This document shows positions 15,501-22,862 of a stretch of DNA of 35,217 nt, one piece after another. Where the stretch lies: NCBI GenBank assembly GCA_030428695.1, contig JAUIEM010000045.1:1-35217 (forward strand). Reading direction: 5' to 3'. The notes beneath the pieces were generated by a model. That model saw nothing but the letters and a program-made list of their open reading frames with translations. It was not told where the DNA came from and did not search any database. This DNA comes from a bacterium. GTDB lineage: Bacteria; Planctomycetota; J058; JAJDCP01. The position numbers and the translations under genes are program-made. Position 1 is the first letter of the stretch, and each line of letters begins with the position of its first letter.

Positions 15501-17160
15501 CGGCCCGCAGCGCCCCCGCGGTCGGGTAGCGGTCCTTGACGGCGCCCTGCAGGCAGCCGAGCAGCACCATCTCGAGCTGCCAGGGCAGGTCCGGCGCGAG
15601 CCGGCGTGGCCGGACGGGCAGCACGCCGTCCAGCTTCCGCGAGCGCACGTCGCTGTCCGAGGCGGTGTCGTGGTCGAACAGCCGGGCGCGGGTGAACAGC
15701 TCGTAGAAGGTCGCGCCGAGGGAGTACAGGTCGGTCGCCGGGCCGAGCCCCGAGCTGTCCCCTGCCTCGAAGGCGCGGATCTGCTCCGGCGACATATAGG
15801 CCGGCGTGCCGAGCACCTTGCCGGTCACGGTCTGCAGGGTGCGCGAGGCTTCCTGGGAGCGGGCGATGCCGAAGTCCATCAGCTTGAGCACCCCCTCGCC
15901 GCTCAGCATCAAGTTGCTCGGCTTGATGTCGCGGTGGATCAAACCCGCGCCGTGCACCGCCTCGAGGGCTTCGGCCGCTTCCGCGTAGATCTCGATCAGG
16001 CGCCGACGCGGAGGCGGCTCCGGCGCCCGGAAGAGCTCCTCCAGGGTCGGCCCATCGACCCATTCCAGGGCGAGGAAGCTGCGCACGCGTGCGCCCCCCG
16101 CGAGCTCGTCGTACCAGTCGGTGCCGACCGGTGCGCCGTGGTGCGGCAGGCGCCAGGGTTCCTCCCCCTGGCCGAGCACGTCGACCACGTGCGGATGGTC
16201 GGCGAACAGGGCGAGGTACGCGGCCTCCTGCCGGAAGCGCTCGTGGGTCTCGGCGCTCGCGCCGTCGTGCAGGACCTTGACCGCGACCTTGAGGCCGGTC
16301 GACAGCTGGCGTGCGCGGTAGACGGTCGCGAAGCCGCCGCGCCCGACCCGCTCGTGCAGGAGGAAGTCGCCGAGCAGCACCCCCCGGGCCTCATCGGGCG
16401 CGAGCCGCCGCAGCAGCCGCCGGAAGTCGTCCTCCTGCGCCGCGAGCTTGCCGAGCAGACGCCGGAAGGCGAGCATCACCGCGCCGTAGCGTTCGGGCGC
16501 GGTGAGCGGCGCGGCGCCGGCGGCGGCGTAGACCACCGTCTGCTGCTTGCCGAGGCCGGCGTAGCTGTAGACCTGGCCGTCCCGTTCGAGGAACCAGGGC
16601 TCCGGACGGTCATCCCCGCCGAAGGCGCACGGCCGCTCCCGCTCGTGGAAACGCAGCAGCGGGCGCAAGGCGGCGGCCGCGGCGTCCCACCAGGCGTCGT
16701 CGACCGGAGCGAAGTGGGCGATCGCGTTGCGCAGGGTGATCGGCAGGCCGAGCAGCGTCTTCAGCTTGAGGCGCTTGCCGAGCTGGACCTCGGTCAACGC
16801 CGCCAGCGGCTCGGCGAGCTCCCGCTCCGTCACCCGGCTCTCGAGGTGCCGGTGCAGGGCGTGCAGCGCCTTCGCGGCGGCCGCATCCGCCTCGCTGCGT
16901 CCCGCCCGCAACCAGCGCCGGCGCGCCTTGTCGAGGGCGCGCAGCAGGCCGTTCCAGCTGCCCCAGGACGGGCGGCCGAGCGCGCCGACGCAGGGGAAGA
17001 GCTCCTCGGCCGCCCAGCCCAGCTGCAGCCAGCGCGCCAGGGCGCGCAAGGCGAAGGCGCGGAAGTCGGCCTCGAGCAGGCCGAGGGCGCGGGTGACGAA
17101 GTCGCGGGAGGACAGCTCGGCCGCGAGCAGCTCTCCGTAGGTCATCTCTGTGCTCTGCAT
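12592..17160 (-). CDS. HEPN-like/Ser-Thr kinase/PEGA/FG-GAP beta-propeller membrane protein
   Basis: 1522 residues. Residues 1-260 form a helical region with RNAIAH at 144-149, an R-x4-H signature as in HEPN domains. The kinase domain is at about 265-565: GRGGFATV loop (273-280), Lys295 (VAVKVL), HRDIKPSN (409-416, Asp411), DFG 429-431, GTPAYMSPEQ. One membrane span lies at about 587-606, then a PEGA domain (LLRSQPPGSTVFIDGLPL, about 611-680). From about 770 to the end come repeated FG-GAP/VCBS-like blades (ADLDGDGRLEVL, alternating with LWS and CLSADG motifs), an extracytoplasmic beta-propeller. All kinase catalytic residues are present. There is no clear ribosome site; a start at Met6 is possible. 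The C-terminus abuts IS66 debris and may be slightly trimmed. Confidence 0.92.
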   Translation of the reverse strand: MQSTEMTYGELLAAELSSRDFVTRALGLLEADFRAFALRALARWLQLGWAAEELFPCVGALGRPSWGSWNGLLRALDKARRRWLRAGRSEADAAAAKALHALHRHLESRVTERELAEPLAALTEVQLGKRLKLKTLLGLPITLRNAIAHFAPVDDAWWDAAAAALRPLLRFHERERPCAFGGDDRPEPWFLERDGQVYSYAGLGKQQTVVYAAAGAAPLTAPERYGAVMLAFRRLLGKLAAQEDDFRRLLRRLAPDEARGVLLGDFLLHERVGRGGFATVYRARQLSTGLKVAVKVLHDGASAETHERFRQEAAYLALFADHPHVVDVLGQGEEPWRLPHHGAPVGTDWYDELAGGARVRSFLALEWVDGPTLEELFRAPEPPPRRRLIEIYAEAAEALEAVHGAGLIHRDIKPSNLMLSGEGVLKLMDFGIARSQEASRTLQTVTGKVLGTPAYMSPEQIRAFEAGDSSGLGPATDLYSLGATFYELFTRARLFDHDTASDSDVRSRKLDGVLPVRPRRLAPDLPWQLEMVLLGCLQGAVKDRYPTAGALRADLGRLLGDRPITYRRPSPLRRLQLSYRRHRTATRLAVVLLTLFVGGTLALFLRPAQLLLRSQPPGSTVFIDGLPLAEPLGSEARAVPLDFGLHTVEIHQQRYHPIVRRVEVAWGQARWLADEPALVHAPAFRLYTFSSAPAEATVEVVDARGALVARLLTPQVVELPEGSFRVTFHREGHRDPEPGSLLEVVGGTEPGTVHRQLRADERPLWVHDAGTDITTTPQLYDLDGDGAREILFGTRRTGLWCLDSAGQPRWSSDRHGELWTTPRVVELLPSSPGLEVLVAGDDGALSCLSAEGAELWRRHLGGEALRSTPTVADLDGDGTLEVLGCTSRRGLLVCLGADGTPRWELLLEGRVDAATAAADLDRDGRLEVLVPVESRLACVRAGEELWSVEVGGRQINNMPACADLVGDADLEVVIGGHGGRILCLRADGEELWSFDAATRVSTTAALVDLSGDGRLELCATTRGGVILCLDAEGGLVWRLETGTPSESPPAIADFDGDGRPELVSVSDNGQVVGVSADGRLLWRYDMAGSGWYGGPAVADLDGDGRLEVVAGSAETHYGGGKLHCLRPDRWLRWVAGDGEATGGPLALADLDGDGVEEVLAVRGAGASQLDALAAESGRRLWSARASKDIVAVPVLVPGDTTRVLFTSLDTHVYCVDAANGAQLWRAEVPTANLLAAPTPFDVDGDGRPEIAVAALDRRVHLFDLHGARRWRSELFDSALNATPLALADTLLVVAARDGRVYGVDRAGRTRWRHPDGDGASPFLARPVLTELDGSPALLAVALEGRLHCLGTDGRPRWTAALGEVACDAAALAVDLVGGPEREVVVVASDSPGRTQWGRVTCLSPDGAALWSFPAAGETQGPVLADPIAADLDGDGRAEVILAARDGHLTVLDAGGRRLLRYAPAAPDGSPPGLRYAPVARDVDGDGRDELFVPVGDGRVLALAPLLPGRVLWSFPAGPVQGN

Positions 17161-17166
17161 GCAACT

Positions 17167-17172
17167 ACAGTA
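17167..17172 (-). promoter_or_regulatory. -10-like TACTGT just upstream of the propeller kinase
   Basis: On the minus strand TACTGT ends 6 nt before the ATG at 17160. With no Shine-Dalgarno visible this would fit a leaderless transcript. No good -35 is seen. Confidence 0.25.
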
Positions 17173-17199
17173 GCACAGGCACGGCGCGTGGGGCGATCC

Positions 17200-18621
17200 T
17201 CAGCCTCGCGGCGACCACGCCCCGTGGAAGGTGATCGGCACCGGCCCGGGGAACCACGCCCGGCCGACCGGTCCGGCCGCGGGGCGGACCGCGTCGAGCA
17301 CGCACAGGGCGCTGCGGCCGCGGCGGCTGTCGTAGACGAGCGCGAGCAGCCAGCCCTGGTCCTCGCCGGCGCCGGTCGGGACGAACACCGGCTCGCCGAC
17401 GTAGCAGCCGGGATCGGCGCGCCACACCTCCTCCGCGCCGGTGTCGAGGTCGAGCTTGAGCAGCCGGTCCTGGAGCCCGTGGCGCATCGCCTCCGCGTCG
17501 GCGTGGGCCGCGCACCAGGCGTAGCGGTGGCGGGCCCCGTCGCGCCGGGGGTCGATGCGTGGGAACTCGGCGGGCAGCGCGCTCGCCTGCTCCCAGCGCA
17601 GGCTCTCGGTGGCGAGGTCGAGGGTCGCCCTTCCGTAGCGTCCGGGAGCGCTGAAGCCGGTCGGTCCGCGGGTGATCGCGTCGAGCCAGTCGAGGGTCTG
17701 GAAGTCGTCGTAGCGGATCAGGTCGAGGCACAGCCGGCCGTCGGCGCGCTCGAAGGCGTTGGCGAAGTGCCACTGGTAGAAGGCGTCGACCCGGAAGCGG
17801 CGCACCCGGTGCGGGGAGTCGAGCCCGATCACGATCACCTCGGTGCCCTGCTCCGGACGCCAGCGCAGCGCCTGGCGGAAGCTCGCGGAGCCGAGCAGCA
17901 CCGACCAGATGCGGGCCGCGACGGGGGAGACGAAGAACACCGCGTGGCGGCGGGTCACGGCGAAGTCATGCAGCCAGTAGCGCCCCGGCAGCGGCACGCT
18001 GTGCAGCCGCCGCACCCGCCCGCCATCGGGCAGGGCGAACAGCTCGAGGCGCGGGCGGAGGCCGATGCGCAGGCCGAAGTTGTACAGGGTGCGGCGGGCC
18101 TCGACCCGGTGGGGATGGGCGGAGAAGGCCTGGGGGATCGCTCCGAGGTCGCTGGTGCCGAGGGTGCGCAGCGAGCGGTCGAGGCGGGTCGGCAGGCCGC
18201 CCTCGAACAGCGCGAGCAGCTCGCCGTTCCAGGGGATGACGGCGGTGTTCGCGGAGTTGCGGAAGGTCTTGCACAGCACCTGCCAGGCGTAGCCCGGGAC
18301 CCGGCTTGCGAAGCCGCCGTAGAGCATCTTCCCGCGCTCCGCCTCGGCGCGCAGCGCGCGGGTCTGGACGAGGCGGTGCGCGGCCTCCGCGCGTCCCTGG
18401 CCGAGGCGGAGGGCGAGGACGCCGCCGTCGCCGTCGAAGATGTGGCCGTAGCGCCGGCCGTGGTTGGTGAAGCGGGCAGGTCCGGCGCGGAACAGGGTGC
18501 CCGCGAGGTCTTCGGGCAGGCCGTTGCAGTCGAGGGGCTCGAAGTCGTGCTCCCGGGGCAGGTCGTCGAACAGCGGGGCCCAGGGGACGGAGCTCGTGGG
18601 GGAAAGGGTGGTCGTCGGCAT
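17200..18621 (-). CDS. Carotenoid oxygenase (RPE65/CCD family)
   Basis: 473 residues from the ATG at 18621, chosen because GGAGGAT lies 7 nt upstream; the longer frame to 18660 would run through the operator region. The family iron-binding histidines are seen: His169 (AFSAHPHR), His218 (WLHDFAV), His285 (YQWHFANAF) and His466 near the C-terminus (TFHGAW). The N-terminus has LAGTLFRAGPARF and the HIFDGDG segment typical of the family. Members cleave carotenoids, stilbenes or lignin-derived olefins with non-haem iron; the substrate here is unknown. It diverges from a TetR gene, with inverted repeats between them, so repression by that regulator is likely. Confidence 0.93.
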   Translation of the reverse strand: MPTTTLSPTSSVPWAPLFDDLPREHDFEPLDCNGLPEDLAGTLFRAGPARFTNHGRRYGHIFDGDGGVLALRLGQGRAEAAHRLVQTRALRAEAERGKMLYGGFASRVPGYAWQVLCKTFRNSANTAVIPWNGELLALFEGGLPTRLDRSLRTLGTSDLGAIPQAFSAHPHRVEARRTLYNFGLRIGLRPRLELFALPDGGRVRRLHSVPLPGRYWLHDFAVTRRHAVFFVSPVAARIWSVLLGSASFRQALRWRPEQGTEVIVIGLDSPHRVRRFRVDAFYQWHFANAFERADGRLCLDLIRYDDFQTLDWLDAITRGPTGFSAPGRYGRATLDLATESLRWEQASALPAEFPRIDPRRDGARHRYAWCAAHADAEAMRHGLQDRLLKLDLDTGAEEVWRADPGCYVGEPVFVPTGAGEDQGWLLALVYDSRRGRSALCVLDAVRPAAGPVGRAWFPGPVPITFHGAWSPRG

Positions 18622-18632
18622 CGGGACATCCT

Positions 18633-18694
18633 CCAATGTTGCCACTGTCAACATTGACACGTGAAGTTTCCAGTGTCAACATTGGGCTGGAAAC
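18633..18694. promoter_or_regulatory. Overlapping inverted repeats in divergent carotenoid oxygenase / TetR promoter
   Basis: A 21-bp near-palindrome at 18635-18655 has arms AATGTTGCCA and TGTCAACATT around a central C (one mismatch between arms). Overlapping it is TGTCAA-CA-TTGACA (18646-18659), whose arms equal the -35 consensus on each strand. A weaker second copy lies 28 bp away (centre 18673), sharing TGTCAACATTGG. GTTTCCAG/CTGGAAAC (18666-18673 and 18687-18694) form a perfect 8-bp inverted repeat. These are good candidate operators for the TetR regulator at 18744. Confidence 0.6.
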
Positions 18695-18743
18695 GTGCTC
18701 TGGTCTCCGAGCACGCACCGGTTCCGACCTCCGAGGAGTCCCG

Positions 18744-19349
18744 ATGCCCGAGCCCTACCACCACGGCGCCCTGCGCGAAGCCCTGCTGCGAGAGGCCCTC
18801 GGCATCCTGCGCGAGCAGGGGTCCGCCCGCCTGAGCCTGCGCGCCGTCGCCCGCCGCGCCGGCGTCTCGCACACCGCGCCCTACCGGCACTTCCGCGACA
18901 AGGCGGGGCTGCTCCAGGCGCTCGCCGACGAGGGCTTCGCGGAGCTGAGCGCGGCGATGGACCGGGCGCAGGAGGAAGCCGGCGCCGCGCCGCTCCTCCG
19001 CTTCGCGGCGCTCGGCCGCGCCTACATCGACTTCGCCCTCGCGGACCCTCAGCGCTTCCGGTTGATGTTCGGCCCGGACGTGGTCGCGGCCCGGCACCGC
19101 TCCGGACAGCTCGGCGCCGCCGCGGGACCCTTCGAGCGCTTGCTCGCGGCGGTCTCCTCCGGCCAGGACGGAGGCGTCGTGCGCTCCGGCCCGGTGCCGC
19201 CGCTCGCCCTCGCCGCCTGGTCGGGGGTGCACGGCTGCGCGCTGCTGCTGCTCGACGGGCTGGTGCCGGCCGCGCTGACCGCGAGCCCGGACCTGCGCGA
19301 GCAGCTGCTGCGGCTGTGCTACGAGGGGCTCGCGCGGTCGCCGGGGTGA
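18744..19349 (+). CDS. TetR/AcrR-family transcriptional regulator
   Basis: 201 residues from the ATG at 18744, with GAGGAG at 18733-18738. The N-terminal helix-turn-helix reads LREALLREALGILREQGSARLSLRAVARRAGVSHTAPYRHF, the standard TetR pattern ending in YRHFRDKAGLL. The C-terminal helical domain, with YIDFALADPQRFRLMFGP, resembles the WHG/TetR_C_33-like type that binds small ligands. It is divergent from the carotenoid oxygenase; it likely represses that gene and itself through the repeats at 18633-18694. Confidence 0.92.
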   Translation: MPEPYHHGALREALLREALGILREQGSARLSLRAVARRAGVSHTAPYRHFRDKAGLLQALADEGFAELSAAMDRAQEEAGAAPLLRFAALGRAYIDFALADPQRFRLMFGPDVVAARHRSGQLGAAAGPFERLLAAVSSGQDGGVVRSGPVPPLALAAWSGVHGCALLLLDGLVPAALTASPDLREQLLRLCYEGLARSPG

Positions 19350-19350
19350 C

Positions 19351-19364
19351 GGACGCTTGCGTCC
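19351..19364 (+). terminator. Short hairpin after the TetR gene
   Basis: GGACGC-TT-GCGTCC forms a 6-bp stem directly after the stop codon; no T-run follows, so it is a weak candidate only. Confidence 0.25.
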
Positions 19365-19408
19365 TCCGGCCGGCCCGGCGAGAGTAGAGGGAACCCTGGA
19401 AGTCTCGC

Positions 19409-20341
19409 ATGCGCCTGCTCTACGCCCTGCTCGCCCTGACCGCCGCCCTCGCCCTCGGGGTGCTGTTCTGGCCGTCGCGGACGGTCGAGGATCCCGCGCG
19501 TCCGCGTCCTCAGCCGACGCCGCAGGAGCCGACGCCGCCGGCGCCGTCTCCGGAGCCCGACGCGCCCGCCGCCGAAGCTCCCTCTCCGGAGCCCGCTCCG
19601 GAGGCCCGCGACGAGCCCCCGCCCCCGGACCTCCTCGCCGCCGTGCTCGCGGCGGACCGCGAGGCGAAGACCGACGCCGAGGTCCTCGAGGCGCGCCGGC
19701 TGCTCGCCGCCATCCTGCGCAAGGACCCGGCCGCCGCCCGGGTGCTCGCCGAGGCCCTCGGGGCCATCCGCTCGCGCGCCCTCGGCTTCCAGCTCTCCCG
19801 GCTGCTCGGGGCGCACCTGCGCGATCCCGCGGTGCGGGCCCGGGTGCTCGCCCTGATCGCCGAGGGCGAGGAGGTTCCGCAGGAGATGGCGCTGTACACG
19901 GTGCTCGGGCTCGAGGACGACCCCGCGGTCGCCGTCGAGGTCGCGGCGGTCTTCGCCCGCGACGGCCGGGACCGCTCCCGCACCGCGGCGGCCTGCTGCC
20001 TGGTCGAGATGCTCCCCGCCCTCGACGCCGGCGACCGGGATCGGGTCCGCCGCACCGCCCGGACCCTGGTCGCGAGCCCCGCCACCGAGGCCCAGCTGCG
20101 GGTCGAGGCGATCGGGCTGCTCGACCCCGGCGCGGACGCCGGCGACCGGGCCCAGCTCGAGGGCCTCCTGCACGCCGGGCCGCATCCCCCGCCGCTGCGA
20201 CTGGCGGCGGCCCGGGCGCTGTTGACCAGCGGCACGCCGCTCGACGAGGTGCGGCCGGCCCTCGCCGACATCGCCGCGGGGCAGGGGCCGGAAGCGCGCG
20301 CCCTGGAGGCGATCCTGGAGGAGCTGGGGGACGCGCCCTGA
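19409..20341 (+). CDS. Membrane-anchored helical-repeat protein, unknown function
   Basis: 310 residues. Residues 3-21 (LLYALLALTAALALGVLF) form a signal anchor. Residues about 25-75 are a Pro/Glu/Ala-rich linker (PTPQEPTPPAPSPEPD). The rest is all-alpha with paired helices of the HEAT type (RSRALGFQLSRLLGAHLRDPAVRARVLALI; RLAAARALLTSGTPLDEVRPALADI). There is no catalytic motif. The topology suggests an extracytoplasmic helical domain on a flexible stalk, perhaps a scaffold. Its only ribosome site is a weak GGAAG. It is convergent with the membrane protein gene that follows. Confidence 0.75.
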   Translation: MRLLYALLALTAALALGVLFWPSRTVEDPARPRPQPTPQEPTPPAPSPEPDAPAAEAPSPEPAPEARDEPPPPDLLAAVLAADREAKTDAEVLEARRLLAAILRKDPAAARVLAEALGAIRSRALGFQLSRLLGAHLRDPAVRARVLALIAEGEEVPQEMALYTVLGLEDDPAVAVEVAAVFARDGRDRSRTAAACCLVEMLPALDAGDRDRVRRTARTLVASPATEAQLRVEAIGLLDPGADAGDRAQLEGLLHAGPHPPPLRLAAARALLTSGTPLDEVRPALADIAAGQGPEARALEAILEELGDAP

Positions 20342-20355
20342 GCGCCGCTCAGGGC
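20335..20355. terminator. Perfect 9-bp hairpin spanning both convergent stop codons
   Basis: GCCCTGAGC and GCTCAGGGC are perfect inverse complements with a 3-nt loop, and contain the stop codons of the genes ending at 20341 (+) and 20349 (-). No T-run is present on either side, so termination may be Rho-assisted. Confidence 0.5.
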
Positions 20356-21083
20356 TCCCGCGCCGCGTCGGCCCTGTCCACCTGCGGGCGCCGCGGCCAC
20401 CACAGCACCGCGAGCAACCCGACGAGCCCCGCCGGCGCGACCGGCACGATCCATCGCGCCTGCAGCCCGAGCAGCCCCAGGCCCAGGGCGAGCCACCAGG
20501 CACGCGACGGCCGGAGAGCGAGCCGCGCCGGGCCGGCGAGGGCCTCCTCGAGCGCGTGGCCGGCCCGGCTGGCGAGGGCGGTCGCGGCGCCGAGCAGCCA
20601 GGTGTCGACGACGTGCACCGTCGGCACCGAGCGGCTCAGCCCGCAGCAGTGCAGGTGCAGGAACAGGGTCGCGCCGAGCAGCCCGCCGCCGAGGATGCAG
20701 GCCGGCAGCGGGGCGCGCAGCAGGTGCAGCAGCCCGAGCAGCTGCGCGCTGGCGCCGAGCAGGAGCAGAAGCGGCAGGAACGGGTGGGAGAGGCCCCGGC
20801 GCAGGATCGCGAAGTAGGTCGGCCAGCCCTGCTCGAGCCCCCCGGTCCAGGCCTCGACCGCCAGCCAGCCGAGCCCGAAGAGCGGGACGAGCAGCAGCCG
20901 CCACACGCGCCGCGCGGCGAGCTGCTCGCACAGCACCAGGTAGACGCCGAGCCAGAGGAACCCGACCGACAGCCCGAGCTGTTCCCAGCCGCCGATGGTG
21001 GTCGTGACCAGCGCCCCGACGCAGGCGTAGGGCAGCACGCGCAGGGCGGGCCCCCAGGGGGCCCCACGCTTCTCCTCAGGCAT
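20349..21083 (-). CDS. Polytopic membrane protein, unknown function
   Basis: The start chosen is ATG 21083 (MPEEKRGAPWGP), which overlaps the end of the upstream thioredoxin-like gene by 8 nt, giving 244 residues. It has about six to eight hydrophobic helices (VLPYACVGALVTTTIGG, LGLSVGFLWLGVYLVL, LLLVPLFGLGWLAVEA, FLPLLLLLGASAQLLGLLHLL, CILGGGLLGATLFLHL, WWLALGLGLLGL, IVPVAPAGLVGLLAVLWW). The loop HLHCCGLSRSVPTVHVVDT holds a Cys pair. No known family is recognised. Coupling to a thioredoxin-like selenoprotein makes a membrane redox or metal-related role possible, but only by context. Confidence 0.7.
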   Translation of the reverse strand: MPEEKRGAPWGPALRVLPYACVGALVTTTIGGWEQLGLSVGFLWLGVYLVLCEQLAARRVWRLLLVPLFGLGWLAVEAWTGGLEQGWPTYFAILRRGLSHPFLPLLLLLGASAQLLGLLHLLRAPLPACILGGGLLGATLFLHLHCCGLSRSVPTVHVVDTWLLGAATALASRAGHALEEALAGPARLALRPSRAWWLALGLGLLGLQARWIVPVAPAGLVGLLAVLWWPRRPQVDRADAAREP

Positions 21084-21648
21084 CGAGCCCTTCGAAGGCG
21101 AAGCCGATCTTGCGCGCCGCGAGGCTCTCCGGATGCTCATCCTGCAGGATCGTCCACACCTTCATCGCCTCGGCGAAGTCGGAGGTCTGGCGCACCCGCG
21201 TCACTCCCCACCAGAACAGCGCCTCGGGCACCTGCGGCGCGTCCGGCTGTGCTTCCCGCAGGCCGGAGAAGGCCGCGCAGGCGGCGTCGTAGTCCTTGCG
21301 CGCGATCGCGCACATCCCTGCGCCGAAGGCGAGCTCGGCGCGCATGTCCGCCGGCGGCAGGAAGCCGATGACCTTGTGATGGGCCTGGCCCTCCCCGTCG
21401 AGCATCAGGAAGGCGGGCAGCCAGCGCACGGCGTAGCGCCGCGTCAGCGCACGGGCGTCGGTGGAGATCAGCTTGACCGGCAGGAAGCGCGCGTCGATCG
21501 CGGCCGCCACGGAGGCCTCGGGAAAGGTGACGGCTTCCAGCCGCCCACAGCCCGCTCACGTCGGGTTGGAGAAGTGCAGCAGCACCGGCTTGCGTTCTTC
21601 GCGGGCGGTGGCCAGGGCGGGCTCGAGGGCAGTCTGCCAGGGAATCAT
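21076..21648 (-). CDS. Thioredoxin-like protein with TPR tail; probable selenoprotein (UGA = Sec31)
   Basis: The frame is one unit interrupted only by TGA at 21556-21558. ATG 21648 has GGAGG 7 nt upstream. The product is 190 residues: KPVLLHFSNPT, then TGA at residue 31, then AGCGRLEAVTFPEASVAAAI, giving a UxxC motif (U31-A-G-C34) where thioredoxins carry CxxC. The rest of the fold continues normally (FLPVKLISTDARALTRRYAVRWLPAFLMLDGEGQ with the cis-Pro WLP), then HHKVIGFLPP and a helical TPR-like tail (PEALFWWGVTRVRQT). The protein resembles Trx-like proteins with NPTCxGCRRL. A hairpin of bacterial SECIS type follows the TGA. Sec insertion is therefore the best reading; a nonsense mutation is the alternative. 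It overlaps the membrane protein downstream. Confidence 0.75.
21529..21545 (-). promoter_or_regulatory. Candidate bacterial SECIS hairpin downstream of the UGA codon
   Basis: On the minus strand GGCGGCT-GGA-AGCCGTC forms a 7-bp stem with loop GGA (one G-U pair); with a single bulged G it extends to 9 bp using flanking TG/CA pairs. The loop begins 17 nt after the TGA and its first two bases are G, which is what bacterial SECIS models ask for (a 3-14 nt apical loop with a G in its first two positions, about 16-37 nt after the UGA). Confidence 0.6.
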
Positions 21649-21742
21649 CGATCTACCTCCAGGCGGTTTTCCTGAGCATCGGGGTTTCCCGCACGAATGC
21701 AAGCGCCTAGCGAGAGCGTTCCGGGCGGCCGGGCGGATCGTG

Positions 21743-21748
21743 TACAGT
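21743..21748 (+). promoter_or_regulatory. -10-like TACAGT upstream of the Uma2 gene
   Basis: TACAGT preceded by TG, 33 nt before the ATG at 21782; the -35 is not clear. It lies in the 133-bp gap (21649-21781) between divergent genes, which also carries the promoter for the thioredoxin-like operon. Confidence 0.3.
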
Positions 21749-21781
21749 GAAGGGGACGGGCCCGTCGGAGGATCCAGAACG

Positions 21782-22345
21782 ATGACACGAGAGCCACCGC
21801 CGACCACGATTCCGACGCTGTACGACTACGAGGCGTACAGCGCGCTGCCGAGCGACGGGAAGATCTACCAGATCATCGACGGAGAGCTGTACGTGAACCC
21901 TGCCCCTGCCCCCCGGCACCAGGTCGTGTCCGCGAACCTCCACCTGTCCCTGATGCTGCAGCTGGTCCAGACAGGCCAGGGGAAGGTCCTCGCCGCGCCG
22001 ATCGACGTGGTCCTCGACGAGCGCACGGTCGTGCAGCCGGACCTGCTGTTCATCCGCACCGAGCGGCTCGGCATCGTCGGCGAGAAGTGCATCGAGGGCC
22101 CGCCCGACCTGGTCGTCGAGATCCTCTCGCCGTCGACCCGCCGCACCGATGTGCTGATCAAGGGTCCGGCTTTCGCGCGACGGGGGATCCCGCACTACTG
22201 GATCGTCGATCCGGCGGTCGACCGCATCGAGTTCCACGTGCTCGAGGACGGCGCCTACCGCCTCGACCACACCGCCCGCCATCCGGAGACGCACGCGCCG
22301 GCGGGTTTCCCAGGGCTGAGCCTGGCCCTCGCGGAGATCTTCTGA
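21782..22345 (+). CDS. Uma2 family (DUF820) PD-(D/E)XK nuclease-fold protein
   Basis: 187 residues with a GGAGG site 10 nt before the ATG. Family features: YDYEAYSALPSDGKIYQIIDGELYVNPAPAPRHQ at the N-terminus, then VQPDLLFI (core Asp), PDLVVEILSPSTRRTDVLIK (Glu and Lys of the PD-(D/E)XK core), and the RGIPHYWIVDP segment. Uma2 proteins are abundant in cyanobacteria, planctomycetes and myxobacteria and are annotated as putative endonucleases; their biological role is poorly known. The next gene starts 3 nt downstream, so the two are probably co-transcribed. Confidence 0.92.
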   Translation: MTREPPPTTIPTLYDYEAYSALPSDGKIYQIIDGELYVNPAPAPRHQVVSANLHLSLMLQLVQTGQGKVLAAPIDVVLDERTVVQPDLLFIRTERLGIVGEKCIEGPPDLVVEILSPSTRRTDVLIKGPAFARRGIPHYWIVDPAVDRIEFHVLEDGAYRLDHTARHPETHAPAGFPGLSLALAEIF

Positions 22346-22348
22346 GCC

Positions 22349-22843
22349 ATGGCGCTGATCGACTGTCCCGAGTGTGAGCAGCGCGTCTCGAGCCTCGCCC
22401 ATGGCTGCCCGGGCTGCGGCTACCCTGTCGCGGAGCAGCTGCGCAAGAAGAAGCGCGGGAAGGCGGCGGAGGATGAAGTCCTCGCCGAGGTCTCGCCGGC
22501 GGTGTTCGGGCGCAATCCCCTGCTGCACCTTGCCGTCGCGCCGCTGTGCCTGATCCTGATCGGCTTCATCATCTACTTCGTCGAGTGGCTGCGTTGCAAG
22601 GCGACGCGGCTGATCGTGACCGACAGCCGCACGATCCTGCACCACGGGCTGCTCAGCCGCAAGACCAACGAGGTCCGCCACGAGGACGTCAAGAACCTGC
22701 AGGTGACCCAGGGCTTCTTCGACCGCATCTTCAACCTCGGCACCCTCGAGCTGTCGAGCGCGGGGCAGTCGGACGTCGAGATCCAGGTCGCCGGGATCCC
22801 GGGACCGGAGAAGCTCGCCGCGCTGATCCGCGATCATCAGTAG
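22349..22843 (+). CDS. Zinc-ribbon and bacterial PH-domain (YdbS-like, bPH_2) membrane protein
   Basis: 164 residues, ATG 3 nt after the Uma2 stop. The N-terminus is a treble zinc ribbon: CPEC (6-9) and CPGC (20-23). A charged linker follows, then a membrane span (about 55-78, LLHLAVAPLCLILIGFIIYFVEWL) and a bPH_2 domain: LIVTDSRTILHHGLLSRKTNEVRHEDVKNLQVTQGFFDRIFNLGTLELSSAG, which is typical of the DUF304 family. Function unknown; such proteins are often membrane stress or adaptor proteins. Confidence 0.88.
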   Translation: MALIDCPECEQRVSSLAHGCPGCGYPVAEQLRKKKRGKAAEDEVLAEVSPAVFGRNPLLHLAVAPLCLILIGFIIYFVEWLRCKATRLIVTDSRTILHHGLLSRKTNEVRHEDVKNLQVTQGFFDRIFNLGTLELSSAGQSDVEIQVAGIPGPEKLAALIRDHQ

Positions 22844-22862
22844 CGGGGGCCGCGGCGATCCG

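Noticed and set aside
14716..18657. 1313-codon open frame on the plus strand
   Set aside because: Antisense shadow of the propeller kinase and carotenoid oxygenase, with no recognisable domain.
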